In this document: in pieces, positions 8,511 through 17,111 of the stretch
Layout of the letters: every line of letters begins with the position of its first letter
Position numbering within the stretch: position 1 is the first letter of the stretch
DNA from: BM520 sp964474455
GTDB taxonomy: Bacteria; Bacteroidota; Bacteroidia; Bacteroidales; BM520
Direction of reading: 5' to 3'
Assembly (NCBI GenBank): GCA_964474455.1
Contig: CAYYSU010000001.1
Location: 62,001 to 126,000 of the forward strand
DNA: 64,000 nt
The notes under the pieces: model-generated
Database searches by the model: none
Told to the model about the DNA's origin: nothing
Seen by the model: only the letters and a program-made list of their open reading frames with translations
Translations under genes and position numbers: made by a program

Positions 8511-10007
8511 TTACTCATCATCGATCCATGCTTTAGCTCTTTGTAGCGCTTTATTCCACTTGCGGATGTTCTTAGTCATATCTGTTTCATCAATTTGTGG
8601 TGTAAATACGCGCTCTTTGTTCCACTGTGAATGAAGTTCATCAATAGATTCCCAGTATCCTACTGCCAGCCCAGCCAGGTATGCTGCTCCCAAGGCCGTT
8701 GTCTCAAGTTGTTTGGGTCTTATTACCGGGCAGCGCAATATCTCTGATTGAAACTGCAGCAAGAGGTTGTTGACTGCAGCACCACCGTCAACGCGAAGCT
8801 CTGATATGTCGATCCCGGCATCTGCTTCCATCGACTTGAGGATATCCATAGCCTGAAAGGCGATGCCCTCGAGTGTGGCGCGGGCAATATGGCCCTGATT
8901 CGTGCCTCTGGTAAGGCCGATAAGTAGTCCACGGGCATACTGATCCCAGTGAGGTGCGCCCAATCCGCTGAGTGCCGGCACGAACAAGACACCGCCGTTA
9001 TCCTTAACAGTAGCCGCAAGAGTTTCTACCTCTTTAGCCTCTTTAATAAGCCCCAGTTGATCACGGAGCCACTGTACTGCCGCTCCTGCAATAAAGATAG
9101 ATCCCTCAAGGGCGTATGTTACTTTGCCGTCAAGCTGCCAGGCGATCGTTGTGATGAGGTTGTTTTGCGATGTAATGGCTTTGTCGCCGGTATTCATAAG
9201 CATGAAACAGCCCGTTCCGTATGTGTTCTTTGCCATACCGGGCAGGATACACTGTTGCCCGAATAAGGCTGCATGCTGATCTCCTGCAATACCTGCAATG
9301 GGTGTTTTATGAGCAAAAATTGTTGTTACCGTATGCCCAACTATTTCACTGGAGTTTTTTACTTCCGGAAGCATGCTGTCTGGTATTGTGAATAGCTTTA
9401 GCAGTTCTTTATCCCATTGGCCGGTTTTTATATTGTATAGTAGAGTACGACTGGCATTTGAAGCATCTGTAACATGTTTTTGACCTCGTGTGAGTTTCCA
9501 TATAAGCCATGTGTCCACAGTACCAAAGGCCAGCTTCCCTGCTTCTGCCTTCTCCCTGGCACCAACCACATTGTCAAGAATCCATTTCACCTTTGTGGCC
9601 GAGAAGTATGCATCTATTACAAGCCCTGTCTTTTCGCGTATCATATCCTGTAATCCCTGCTCTTTTAGAGTGTCGCAATAACGAGCTGTTCTGCGATCCT
9701 GCCATACAATAGCATTATATACGGGGTCGCCTGTTGTTTTGTCCCATACTATGATCGTTTCTCTCTGATTGGTGATGCCGATGGCAGCAATTTGTTTTCC
9801 GTTGATGCCTACCCTGGTAATTGCTTCTGCTGCAACAGCAGCCTGTGATGACCATATTTCATTCGGGTTATGCTCCACCCATCCGGGTTTAGGAAAAAAC
9901 TGCTCAAACTCCTTTTGTGCAAGGGATTTTATATCACCGTTTTTGTCAAATAAAATTGCTCTGGAACTGGTAGTACCCTGGTCCAATGAAAGAATATATT
10001 TTTGCAT
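8511..10007 (-). CDS. glpK: Glycerol kinase
   Basis: This 498-residue FGGY-family sugar kinase makes glycerol 3-phosphate from glycerol and ATP in the cytoplasm. The N-terminal phosphate-binding loop DQGTTSSRAILFD begins at residue 8, followed by NQRETIIVWDK and WQDRRTARYC, which are highly typical of GlpK. The C-terminal half has LSGLGAPHWDQYARG and LRVDGGAAVNN, the adenine-binding region. Length is normal for the family. It lies 19 nt downstream of a lipoprotein gene on the same strand, so the two may be co-transcribed. No glycerol facilitator or glycerol-3-phosphate dehydrogenase is nearby. Confidence 0.98.
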   Translation of the reverse strand: MQKYILSLDQGTTSSRAILFDKNGDIKSLAQKEFEQFFPKPGWVEHNPNEIWSSQAAVAAEAITRVGINGKQIAAIGITNQRETIIVWDKTTGDPVYNAIVWQDRRTARYCDTLKEQGLQDMIREKTGLVIDAYFSATKVKWILDNVVGAREKAEAGKLAFGTVDTWLIWKLTRGQKHVTDASNASRTLLYNIKTGQWDKELLKLFTIPDSMLPEVKNSSEIVGHTVTTIFAHKTPIAGIAGDQHAALFGQQCILPGMAKNTYGTGCFMLMNTGDKAITSQNNLITTIAWQLDGKVTYALEGSIFIAGAAVQWLRDQLGLIKEAKEVETLAATVKDNGGVLFVPALSGLGAPHWDQYARGLLIGLTRGTNQGHIARATLEGIAFQAMDILKSMEADAGIDISELRVDGGAAVNNLLLQFQSEILRCPVIRPKQLETTALGAAYLAGLAVGYWESIDELHSQWNKERVFTPQIDETDMTKNIRKWNKALQRAKAWIDDE

Positions 10008-10026
10008 AAAAAAAGATTATGTTACA

Positions 10027-11022
10027 CTACATAATATTTAATGGTCGCCAAACACCACCATATATTTCGTCTTCTGTGCCAATTGAATGCGTACTTTGAA
10101 TTCCTTCGCATGGGCCAGATAAAGCTTCTACCTTGAAACCATTAACCTCTTTAAAAGTGTTGAAATTTTTAAATAACACTACAGGATTATCCTTGTCAGA
10201 ATAATTTGCCATGCCAAGTTTGTAAACCACAGAGTAGAAAGGCCCCATATCACCTTGATCTTCGCATGCTCCAGCCCATATTACGCCTTGCGAATCGACA
10301 TGAAAATCTGTGATATCTCTTTTCTCCTCTATGTTTTTCCAGTTTCCCGGAGCTTCTACCTTTTTACCTTCTAAACCTGCTCCATTCATGGCGAAAGAAT
10401 ACGATTCTAGATCTAATACTCCCCATCTGATAATTCCGTTGGGGTTTGCTTCCGACCCGCCCCGTTCTCCAAGAACAACAACTCTTCTGATGGAGTCATA
10501 TGGAAGACATAGCATCGCTTCGTATTGATCTCCCACAAGATTATGGTCGTTGCGGTTTATTTGAGGAATCTTCACGCTACCCATAATATCCGCAGTGAAA
10601 TCAGTTGTGTTTACCTTTACATGGAAAATCCTTCCGCGCAGGCCTTCCCAGTTACCGGATTCTGCCATTAAAAATTCCCCCTCTCTTCCGGGAACAGCAC
10701 AAATGCTCTCCAGATCACTTGAAATATCATCACCATCCCAGGTGTTGACTTTTAAAGGAGTTACTTTCAATGCATCTAACGTAACCTCAATCAATCCCAT
10801 CCGGTATCCCTCTTCGAAGTTCTTCAAATCATAGACTGCCATATACTCCGTATTAGAAATCTGCTCCATACCACTGGAGCCGCCGCCGGGCCGAAAAACT
10901 TCTGTCGCAATATTGTCATTGGTGATATTTTTCTTGTCGGTAGTTTTTTTATTGTTACAGGCCGAAATGAAAAGAATTATGAAGATTAGAATACTTGTTA
11001 TCAGGATGTTTTTTGTGTGCAT
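10027..11022 (-). CDS. Lipoprotein of unknown function, possible beta-propeller
   Basis: This 331-residue protein has a lipoprotein signal ending at ISAC (Cys near residue 22), so it is probably exported to the periplasm or outer membrane. The mature part is beta-rich with recurring blocks such as DLESICAVPGREGEFLMAES, RVVVLGERGGS and FHVDSQGVIWAGACEDQGD. This pattern resembles the esterase-like phytase or strictosidine-synthase-like propellers, but no catalytic set is certain. It sits 19 nt upstream of glpK on the same strand. A link to glycerol or phospholipid breakdown is only a guess from that neighbour. Confidence 0.7.
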   Translation of the reverse strand: MHTKNILITSILIFIILFISACNNKKTTDKKNITNDNIATEVFRPGGGSSGMEQISNTEYMAVYDLKNFEEGYRMGLIEVTLDALKVTPLKVNTWDGDDISSDLESICAVPGREGEFLMAESGNWEGLRGRIFHVKVNTTDFTADIMGSVKIPQINRNDHNLVGDQYEAMLCLPYDSIRRVVVLGERGGSEANPNGIIRWGVLDLESYSFAMNGAGLEGKKVEAPGNWKNIEEKRDITDFHVDSQGVIWAGACEDQGDMGPFYSVVYKLGMANYSDKDNPVVLFKNFNTFKEVNGFKVEALSGPCEGIQSTHSIGTEDEIYGGVWRPLNIM

Positions 11023-11269
11023 AGTAGAAGAGTTGGTTTTGAAACATTATATGTTTAATAACTATTAAACGAAAGTAGTGAAAATAATGATATATCTACG
11101 CAATGAATCTTTATCGTATTCAACTTTCAGTTTTTTATGTTCGTATTACTGTTGTGTTGTTGAATAAATATGAGTTAAAAAAACAAGTTATTTCTTTAAA
11201 ACTTCCCGTAATGTGGATAAAGAATGAAAAGACCTTTTGTTTATGAACCCTCATCGTAAAAAAAAGCCT

Positions 11270-11277
11270 TAATTTTG
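11270..11277 (+). promoter_or_regulatory. -7 promoter box for the transketolase operon
   Basis: TAATTTTG matches TAnnTTTG and lies 17 nt upstream of the transketolase start at 11295. A TTTTG at 11235-11239 is too far upstream to be a normally spaced -33 box. The rest of the 272-bp gap after 11022 shows nothing else I can name. Confidence 0.55.
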
Positions 11278-11294
11278 CATAAAACTTACAGAAT

Positions 11295-12137
11295 ATGGAA
11301 ATAGCGAAATTACAGGAGATGGCCTCACAGGTACGTAGGGATATTGTGAGAATGGTTAATGCTTCAAAATCGGGACATCCTGGTGGGTCTCTTGGTAGTG
11401 CCGATATTATTGTGGCACTTTATTTTGAGATTATGAATCACAGCGCTGCCCCGTTCTCCATGGATGGAGCCGGAGAGGATATGTTCTTCCTCTCCAATGG
11501 TCATATCTGTCCTGCATGGTACAGTGTTCTTGCCCGCGCCGGTTACTTTCCCATAGAAGAACTTGGCACTCTTCGTCAGTTGGGTTCCCGCCTGCAGGGG
11601 CATCCTGCCACACAGGAGAATCTTCCCGGAATACGCTTTGCCAGCGGCTCTCTTGGCCAGGGGCTCTCCGTGGCAGCAGGTACTGCAATGGCAAAAAAAC
11701 TCAATAACGACAAAAGCCTCGTATATTGTCTTACCGGCGATGGTGAACTGCAGGAAGGCCAGGTGTGGGAAGCTGCACTGTATGCCTCAGCAAAGAGAGT
11801 TGACAACCTGATTGTTATCACTGACTATAACCAACAACAGATCGACGGGCCACTGGAAGAGGTGTTGGATATGCAGGATTTGAAAGCCAAATGGGATGCC
11901 TTCGGTTGGGAAGTATTGGAGATGCAAGGTAACAATATGCAGAACGTGATTTGCGTTCTTAATAAAGCTGTGGAAGCATCCGGAAACGGCAAGCCGGTAT
12001 ATATTTTAGCGCATACTGAAATGGGCTTTGGTGTGGACTTTATGATGGGAACACATAAATGGCATGGAGTGGCACCAAACGACGAACAGCTGAAAATTGC
12101 TTTGAGTCAGATTCCTGAAACATTGGGAGATTATTAA
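11295..12137 (+). CDS. Transketolase, N-terminal (thiamine diphosphate pyrophosphate-binding) subunit
   Basis: This 280-residue protein matches the N-terminal third of transketolase. Visible motifs are SGHPGGSLGSADI near residue 25 and the ThDP/Mg-binding stretch LTGDGELQEGQVWEAALYA around residues 145-165. A full transketolase is about 660 residues; here the remaining pyrimidine-binding and C-terminal domains are a separate gene at 13544. Split transketolases occur in Bacteroidota, archaea and some Firmicutes. The two subunits should assemble to move two-carbon units in the pentose phosphate pathway. A VWA-protein gene begins 16 nt after its stop, before the second subunit. Confidence 0.95.
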   Translation: MEIAKLQEMASQVRRDIVRMVNASKSGHPGGSLGSADIIVALYFEIMNHSAAPFSMDGAGEDMFFLSNGHICPAWYSVLARAGYFPIEELGTLRQLGSRLQGHPATQENLPGIRFASGSLGQGLSVAAGTAMAKKLNNDKSLVYCLTGDGELQEGQVWEAALYASAKRVDNLIVITDYNQQQIDGPLEEVLDMQDLKAKWDAFGWEVLEMQGNNMQNVICVLNKAVEASGNGKPVYILAHTEMGFGVDFMMGTHKWHGVAPNDEQLKIALSQIPETLGDY

Positions 12138-12153
12138 TCAACCCTATATATAA

Positions 12154-13536
12154 GTGTTAAAAAAATATTTCCCCCTTCTTTCTCTGCTGATATTGTTATC
12201 AGTATTCGGATATGCTCAGGAGCCTGAGCCTGTTCCGCAGCCTTTGACAAGGATACTATTTGTTTTCGATGGCTCTTACAGTATGTATGGCCAGTGGCAA
12301 AGTGATGTTAAAATCAATATTGCCCGTAAATTAATGGCCAACCTTCTCGATAGCCTATCTACTGTTGATAACCTTGAGTTGGCGCTGCGTGTTTATGGTC
12401 ATCAATATCAATATCCGCCACAAGTTTGTAATGATACCAGGCTGGAGGTGCCTTTTGGCCCTAATAATACAGGAAGAATTAAACAGAAGCTTATTAATCT
12501 GAACCCCAAAGGCACTACTCCCATAGCGTATGCGTTGTCGCTGGCGGAGAATGACTTTACTCCCTGTGAAAATTGCCGTAATATCATTATTTTGATAACT
12601 GATGGCATTGAGGAGTGTGGTGGGGATCCATGTGCCGTTTCACGTTCATTGCAAAAAAAAGGCATTGCACTGAAACCATTTGTTATTGGTATAGGTAGGG
12701 ATTTTAGTAAAGATTTTGGTTGCGTGGGTACTTATTATGACGCTTCCAGTGAAGTGGAGTTCTCCAAAGCACTGAAGGTAGTAATATCGCAGGTTCTGAA
12801 CTCCACCACAGCACAGGTGAATCTGTTGGATGACTATATCAGACCCACAGAAACCAATGTGAACATGACGTTTTATGATCATGTGTCGGGGAAAATGATG
12901 CATAATTATGTTCATACCTTTAATGCCAATGGTGTTCCTGATACTCTTTATCTGGATCCGCTGTTACAATACGATATTGTTGTTAATACCATTCCCCCGG
13001 TGAAACGTGACAACATCACAATCTCTCCGGGCAAGCATACTACTATTGCCTTAGCATGTGGACAAGGCGACCTGAAACTCGTGGTAGGTAATAACAGCAA
13101 AACGGTAAAAGATGTGAAGTGTATCATTAGAAAAACGGGGCGAATGAATACCCTTAATGTTCAAACCTTCGGAACTACAGATCGCTATCTTACAGGGTAC
13201 TATGATTTAGAAGTTCTCAGTACTCCCCGCGTAAGAATCGATTCTGTAGAGATAACACAGAGTCATACCACTACCGTTGAGCTTCCACTGCCCGGAATCG
13301 TTGTGCTGCGCAAATCTGTTAAGGGGTTTGGAAGTATATATCTCGACAAGGGTAAAGAGCTCGAATTGGTATATAACCTGCAGGAAAAAGAACTTCAGGA
13401 ATCATTGCTGTTGCAACCGGGAAATTATCGGGTGGTGTATCGTTCCCGTTTTGCATCTCAAACTGTTTACACCATAGAAAAGAAATTTACCGTACAAAGC
13501 GGTATTACCACCAATGTCAAACTGTTTTCAAATTAA
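12154..13536 (+). CDS. Exported von Willebrand factor A domain protein
   Basis: The start is GTG at 12154. The 460-residue product has a signal peptide (cleavage likely after GYA, near residue 21) followed by a VWA domain from about residue 30. The metal-ion-dependent adhesion site is intact: DGSYSM near residue 40, GTTPIAYAL with its threonine near residue 122, and ITDGIEECGG. Two conserved Cys pairs (ENC, GGDPC) are also visible. The remaining ~230 residues are beta-rich with carboxypeptidase-regulatory-like strands and no catalytic motif. It lies between the two transketolase subunits, 16 nt after one and 7 nt before the other, so it is in their transcript. An exported binding protein has no evident role in that cytoplasmic pathway. 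Function unknown. Confidence 0.85.
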   Translation: MLKKYFPLLSLLILLSVFGYAQEPEPVPQPLTRILFVFDGSYSMYGQWQSDVKINIARKLMANLLDSLSTVDNLELALRVYGHQYQYPPQVCNDTRLEVPFGPNNTGRIKQKLINLNPKGTTPIAYALSLAENDFTPCENCRNIIILITDGIEECGGDPCAVSRSLQKKGIALKPFVIGIGRDFSKDFGCVGTYYDASSEVEFSKALKVVISQVLNSTTAQVNLLDDYIRPTETNVNMTFYDHVSGKMMHNYVHTFNANGVPDTLYLDPLLQYDIVVNTIPPVKRDNITISPGKHTTIALACGQGDLKLVVGNNSKTVKDVKCIIRKTGRMNTLNVQTFGTTDRYLTGYYDLEVLSTPRVRIDSVEITQSHTTTVELPLPGIVVLRKSVKGFGSIYLDKGKELELVYNLQEKELQESLLLQPGNYRVVYRSRFASQTVYTIEKKFTVQSGITTNVKLFSN

Positions 13537-13543
13537 ATAAACT

Positions 13544-14497
13544 ATGAAAAGAATTTCGTTTACAGAGAAAAAAGATACCCGCTCGGGTTTTGGTAAAGCG
13601 CTGGAAAAGCTTGGAGAGATAAACCCCGATGTGGTTGCTTTATGTGCCGATCTTACCGGTTCTCTGAAGATGAATGCTTTCGCTGATAAATATCCTGAGA
13701 GGTTTTTCCAAACAGGTATCGCTGAGGCTAATATGATAGGTATGGCAGCAGGAATGGCCAATGCTAGCAAAATACCTTATACCGGAACCTTTGCCAACTT
13801 CTCTACCGGACGTGTGTACGATCAGATCCGTCAGTCTGTGGCATACTCCGCAAAGAATGTTAAGATATGTGCGTCGCATGCCGGGGTCACCCTGGGAGAG
13901 GATGGCGCCACTCACCAGATCCTAGAAGATTTAGGTATGATGAAGATGCTTCCCGGAATGACCGTTATTAATCCTTGTGATTATAACCAAACTTACCTGG
14001 CCACTCTTGCCATTGCTGAATTTGAAGGACCGGTGTATCTTCGCTTTGGCCGACCCGCAGTACCAATATTCACAAGCCTTGAAGAGAAGTTTGAGATCGG
14101 TAAAGCTATCAAGATGAATGATGGTGCTGATGTGACAATAGTAGCTACCGGTCATCTGGTTTACGAAGCTCTCAATGCTGCGTATGCTCTGGAAGAAGAA
14201 GGTATCAAAGCCGATGTTCTGAATATTCATACCATAAAACCTCTGGATGACATAGCTATACTCGAATCTGTTATGAAGACAGGGTGCGTAGTATCTGCCG
14301 AAGAACATCAAATGAATGGTGGCCTGGGAGACTCTGTGGCTCAGATCCTCTCAAGGAAAAAACCCTCTCCAATGGAGTTTGTTGCAGTAAACGACCGATG
14401 GGGGCAAAGTGGTACGCCTGCTCAATTGATGAGTCACTATAATCTTAATGAAGCAGCTGTTATCAAAGCCGTTAAAAAGGTTATCAAAAGAAAATAA
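13544..14497 (+). CDS. Transketolase, C-terminal (pyrimidine-binding) subunit
   Basis: This 317-residue protein corresponds to the middle and C-terminal domains of transketolase. FFQTGIAEANMIGMAAGMA near residue 46 carries the catalytic glutamate that activates thiamine diphosphate. HAGVTLGEDGATHQ near residue 109 is the substrate-phosphate region, and the C-terminal transketolase_C domain begins near residue 185. It pairs with the N-terminal subunit at 11295, interrupted by the VWA gene. 1-deoxyxylulose-5-phosphate synthase is an alternative for such halves, but the split arrangement and lengths fit transketolase. Confidence 0.94.
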   Translation: MKRISFTEKKDTRSGFGKALEKLGEINPDVVALCADLTGSLKMNAFADKYPERFFQTGIAEANMIGMAAGMANASKIPYTGTFANFSTGRVYDQIRQSVAYSAKNVKICASHAGVTLGEDGATHQILEDLGMMKMLPGMTVINPCDYNQTYLATLAIAEFEGPVYLRFGRPAVPIFTSLEEKFEIGKAIKMNDGADVTIVATGHLVYEALNAAYALEEEGIKADVLNIHTIKPLDDIAILESVMKTGCVVSAEEHQMNGGLGDSVAQILSRKKPSPMEFVAVNDRWGQSGTPAQLMSHYNLNEAAVIKAVKKVIKRK

Positions 14498-14540
14498 TGA
14501 AGATATCTGTTGGAGTTAACCATTATTAGCTGTATTCATA

Positions 14541-15185
14541 ATGTTTTTAGATATATTTGATACATTCTGGCAGAATGTTCTCGACACTACCTGGCTGGAA
14601 GTTGTAGCTGTTATTCTTGGTATCGCCAGTGTTTGGTATGCCCGGTTAGAAAATATCCTTGTCTATCCTACCGGCATCGTCAGCACCATGATTTATGTGT
14701 ATATATGTTTTGGCGCTCAACTATATGCCGATGCAGGAATAAACTTCTATTATACCGCAGCAAGTCTTTACGGCTGGTATGCCTGGACTCACAAATCCGG
14801 AGAGGATGGAGCGCTGAAGATATCCGTGAATACAAAACGGCAACAATGGATGTGGATTTTAGCCACAATAGCAGGTTATGGGTTGATATTCTTGACGCTA
14901 TGGGTCTTTAAGCGTGGTGATACCAACTATATCAACTCGTACCTCCCTTATATTGACTCATTTACTACTGCGATATTCCTTGTTGCAATGATTCTTATGG
15001 CACGTAAAAAGGTGGAGAACTGGGTTTACTGGATTGTTGCCAATATAGTAAGCATACCTCTATATATTTATAAAGGATTGGTATTTACAGGTTTTCAGTA
15101 TCTTGTATTCCTGATACTTGCAATTTCCGGATTGATAGAGTGGAGACGTAAGTATAATGCGCAAAAACATGAAACTACGGTTTGA
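14541..15185 (+). CDS. pnuC: PnuC-family vitamin transporter
   Basis: This 214-residue inner-membrane protein has about seven hydrophobic helices and the PnuC pattern: an early GIASVWYARLENILVYPTGI, then NFYYTAASLYGWYAW, and a late NWVYWIVANIVSIPLYIYKG. PnuC proteins take up nicotinamide riboside by facilitated diffusion and depend on intracellular phosphorylation to trap it. Its TGA stop overlaps the TTG start of a NadR-type kinase gene, which supports the nicotinamide riboside role. Bacteroidota also use PnuC relatives for thiamine (PnuT); no TPP riboswitch or thiamine gene is visible here, so I favour nicotinamide riboside. Confidence 0.88.
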   Translation: MFLDIFDTFWQNVLDTTWLEVVAVILGIASVWYARLENILVYPTGIVSTMIYVYICFGAQLYADAGINFYYTAASLYGWYAWTHKSGEDGALKISVNTKRQQWMWILATIAGYGLIFLTLWVFKRGDTNYINSYLPYIDSFTTAIFLVAMILMARKKVENWVYWIVANIVSIPLYIYKGLVFTGFQYLVFLILAISGLIEWRRKYNAQKHETTV

Positions 15186-15715
15186 TTAAAATAGCTATCA
15201 CAGGTCCGGAAGCAACGGGCAAATCATCATTGGCCAACGCGTTGGCGGAGTACTTTGATACCAAATGGTGCAAAGAGTACTCCCGGGAGTATTTCGCTAA
15301 CAGAAGCTACGAATACGACCTTAATGATGTGATCGTTATTAATAATGAACAACTAGAACGAATAGCTTCATTGACAGAAGAGAACCCGAAAGCAGAGGTT
15401 TTGTTTTATGATACCGAGGCTTGTGTTAATAGAATCTGGGCGGAAAAAAAGTTTGGATATTGCCCCGCGGAAATACTGAGAACAACAGAAAAATCTGCTT
15501 TTGATCTCTATCTTTTGTGCTATCCTGACATAGAATGGGAGGAGGATTCACTTCGTGAGAATGAGCATAACAGAGAGGAGCTTTTTAATTCATATAAAGA
15601 TATATTAGATAATATTAATGCCCCTTACGTTGTTGTAAGAGGATTTAATAATAAGAGAGTACAAAATGCTTTAAATCTTATTTTTGAAAGATTCCCGAAG
15701 CTAAAAGTTCAATAA
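15182..15715 (+). CDS. NadR-like ATPase / ribosylnicotinamide kinase
   Basis: The start is TTG at 15182, sharing bases with the pnuC stop. The 177-residue protein carries a P-loop GPEATGKSSLANALA at residues 8-22 and a KEYSREYF segment near residue 37, both typical of the C-terminal kinase domain of NadR (AAA_28). The DNA-binding and NMN adenylyltransferase domains of full NadR are absent. It likely phosphorylates nicotinamide riboside to NMN, trapping what PnuC lets in. The glycosyltransferase gene begins directly after its stop, with no gap. Confidence 0.87.
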   Translation: MIKIAITGPEATGKSSLANALAEYFDTKWCKEYSREYFANRSYEYDLNDVIVINNEQLERIASLTEENPKAEVLFYDTEACVNRIWAEKKFGYCPAEILRTTEKSAFDLYLLCYPDIEWEEDSLRENEHNREELFNSYKDILDNINAPYVVVRGFNNKRVQNALNLIFERFPKLKVQ

Positions 15716-16900
15716 ATGACAAAAAAACATATTCTTTTCCTTCCCAGATGGTATACATATAAAGATGATCCGATGTTCGGGCTGTTTGTGAAAAATCATG
15801 CTCTGGCAGTAAAAAACTTTTATGAGGTTTCTATACTGTTTGCGCATCCTGTTGATCAGCAACGAGAAGTGTATCATGTGGATGTGAGTGAGGAGGAGGG
15901 TCTTTATACTGTGAGAATTTTCTATCTTAAGCCCACGGGAGGTTTGAAAATAATCGATGCCATAAAAACAGCTTTTCGCTTCTGGAAAGCCAATAAAATG
16001 GGACTTGGGGAGATAAAAAAGCACAAAGGTTTGCCGGATCTTACGCATGTTAATGTTCTTACACGCCACGGTGTTTTTGCATGGTGGATAAAAAGGAAAT
16101 ATAGTACGCCGTATATTATTACTGAACACTGGTCCAGGTATTTACCAAAAACCGGCACTTTTTCCGGTTTTTTACGCAAGATAGCTACCCGCTTTGTTGT
16201 GCGACATGCCGCTGCCGTCACTACCGTATCTGAAAATTTGCAAAAGGCAATGAAACACCACCGTTTATATAATAAAAATTATAAAGTGGTTTATAATGTG
16301 GTGGATACGGAGCGTTTTAGAATTAGTGAAAGAGCAGATAAATTCTCTCTACCACATCGCTTTGTCCATATAAGTTGCTTTGAAGACCGCGCAAAAAATA
16401 TTTCCGGTATTCTTTCAACGTTAAAGGAGCTGGCGAACACACGTAGCGATTGGGAGTCTGTTTTTGTCGGAGTGGGAGAGGACTATGAGTTGTTGACTGA
16501 ATATGCTGCCGAGCTGGGTCTTACTCCGAAGCATGTGAAGTTCGTCGGTATGCAGCAAGGCGATGACCTCGTTCAAACAATTCAGGATGCCGAGTTCCTG
16601 ATTCTTTTTAGCAACTATGAGAATATGCCGGTGGTGCTGAGTGAGGCCTTTGCCTGCGGAAAACCTGTTGTTTCAACCAATGTAGGTGGTATTGCCGAGA
16701 TTGTGAATGAAGACCGCGGTTTACTTGTCGCTGCCGGTGATGAGACAGCCTTTCTTAAAGCCCTGGAGCAGATGCTTGATAGCAGTAGTGAATACACCAG
16801 CGAGGAGCTTCGGGAATTTGCCATACAAAACTTTTCCGCTACGAAAGTGGGGGAGAGATTCCATGGGATATACAAGGATGTATTACAACACGCTAAATAA
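15716..16900 (+). CDS. Glycosyltransferase family 4 protein
   Basis: This 394-residue cytoplasmic or membrane-associated GT-B enzyme has an N-terminal acceptor domain beginning KHILFLPRWYTYKDDPMFG and a C-terminal nucleotide-sugar domain. The retaining GT4 signature is visible near residue 300 in FSNYENMPVVLSEAFACGKP, which includes the E-x7-E region (the second Glu falls at the A/C stretch and is not obvious). It probably transfers a sugar to a surface glycan or glycolipid; neither donor nor acceptor can be told. It ends the plus-strand run. The 211 nt up to parE hold no gene; a 7-bp inverted repeat (CATACAT with ATGTATG, about 16985-17012) is the only structure I see. Confidence 0.88.
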   Translation: MTKKHILFLPRWYTYKDDPMFGLFVKNHALAVKNFYEVSILFAHPVDQQREVYHVDVSEEEGLYTVRIFYLKPTGGLKIIDAIKTAFRFWKANKMGLGEIKKHKGLPDLTHVNVLTRHGVFAWWIKRKYSTPYIITEHWSRYLPKTGTFSGFLRKIATRFVVRHAAAVTTVSENLQKAMKHHRLYNKNYKVVYNVVDTERFRISERADKFSLPHRFVHISCFEDRAKNISGILSTLKELANTRSDWESVFVGVGEDYELLTEYAAELGLTPKHVKFVGMQQGDDLVQTIQDAEFLILFSNYENMPVVLSEAFACGKPVVSTNVGGIAEIVNEDRGLLVAAGDETAFLKALEQMLDSSSEYTSEELREFAIQNFSATKVGERFHGIYKDVLQHAK

Positions 16901-17111
16901 TATCCATTTAAGCTAAAGGTAGTTTTGTGTTGAAAAACAGACCATGACCCGACTTTTGCACCTGATTCGATTGTGTGCCATTCTCATACATCTTGTTGTT
17001 AAAAAATGTATGAAATTAGCGAATGTCATCGCGTAATGGAAACTCTATAGGTGGTGTTCAACTTCAGCGATTCTTACGTTTTGATGTTGAAATATTGTTT
17101 TACTATATATT

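Noticed and set aside
14498..14540. Possible TPP riboswitch before pnuC
   Set aside because: Only 43 nt separate the genes and no THI-box sequence is seen.
16985..17012. 7-bp inverted repeat CATACAT/ATGTATG as a terminator
   Set aside because: No T-tract follows and the stem is AT-rich and short; not strong enough to list.
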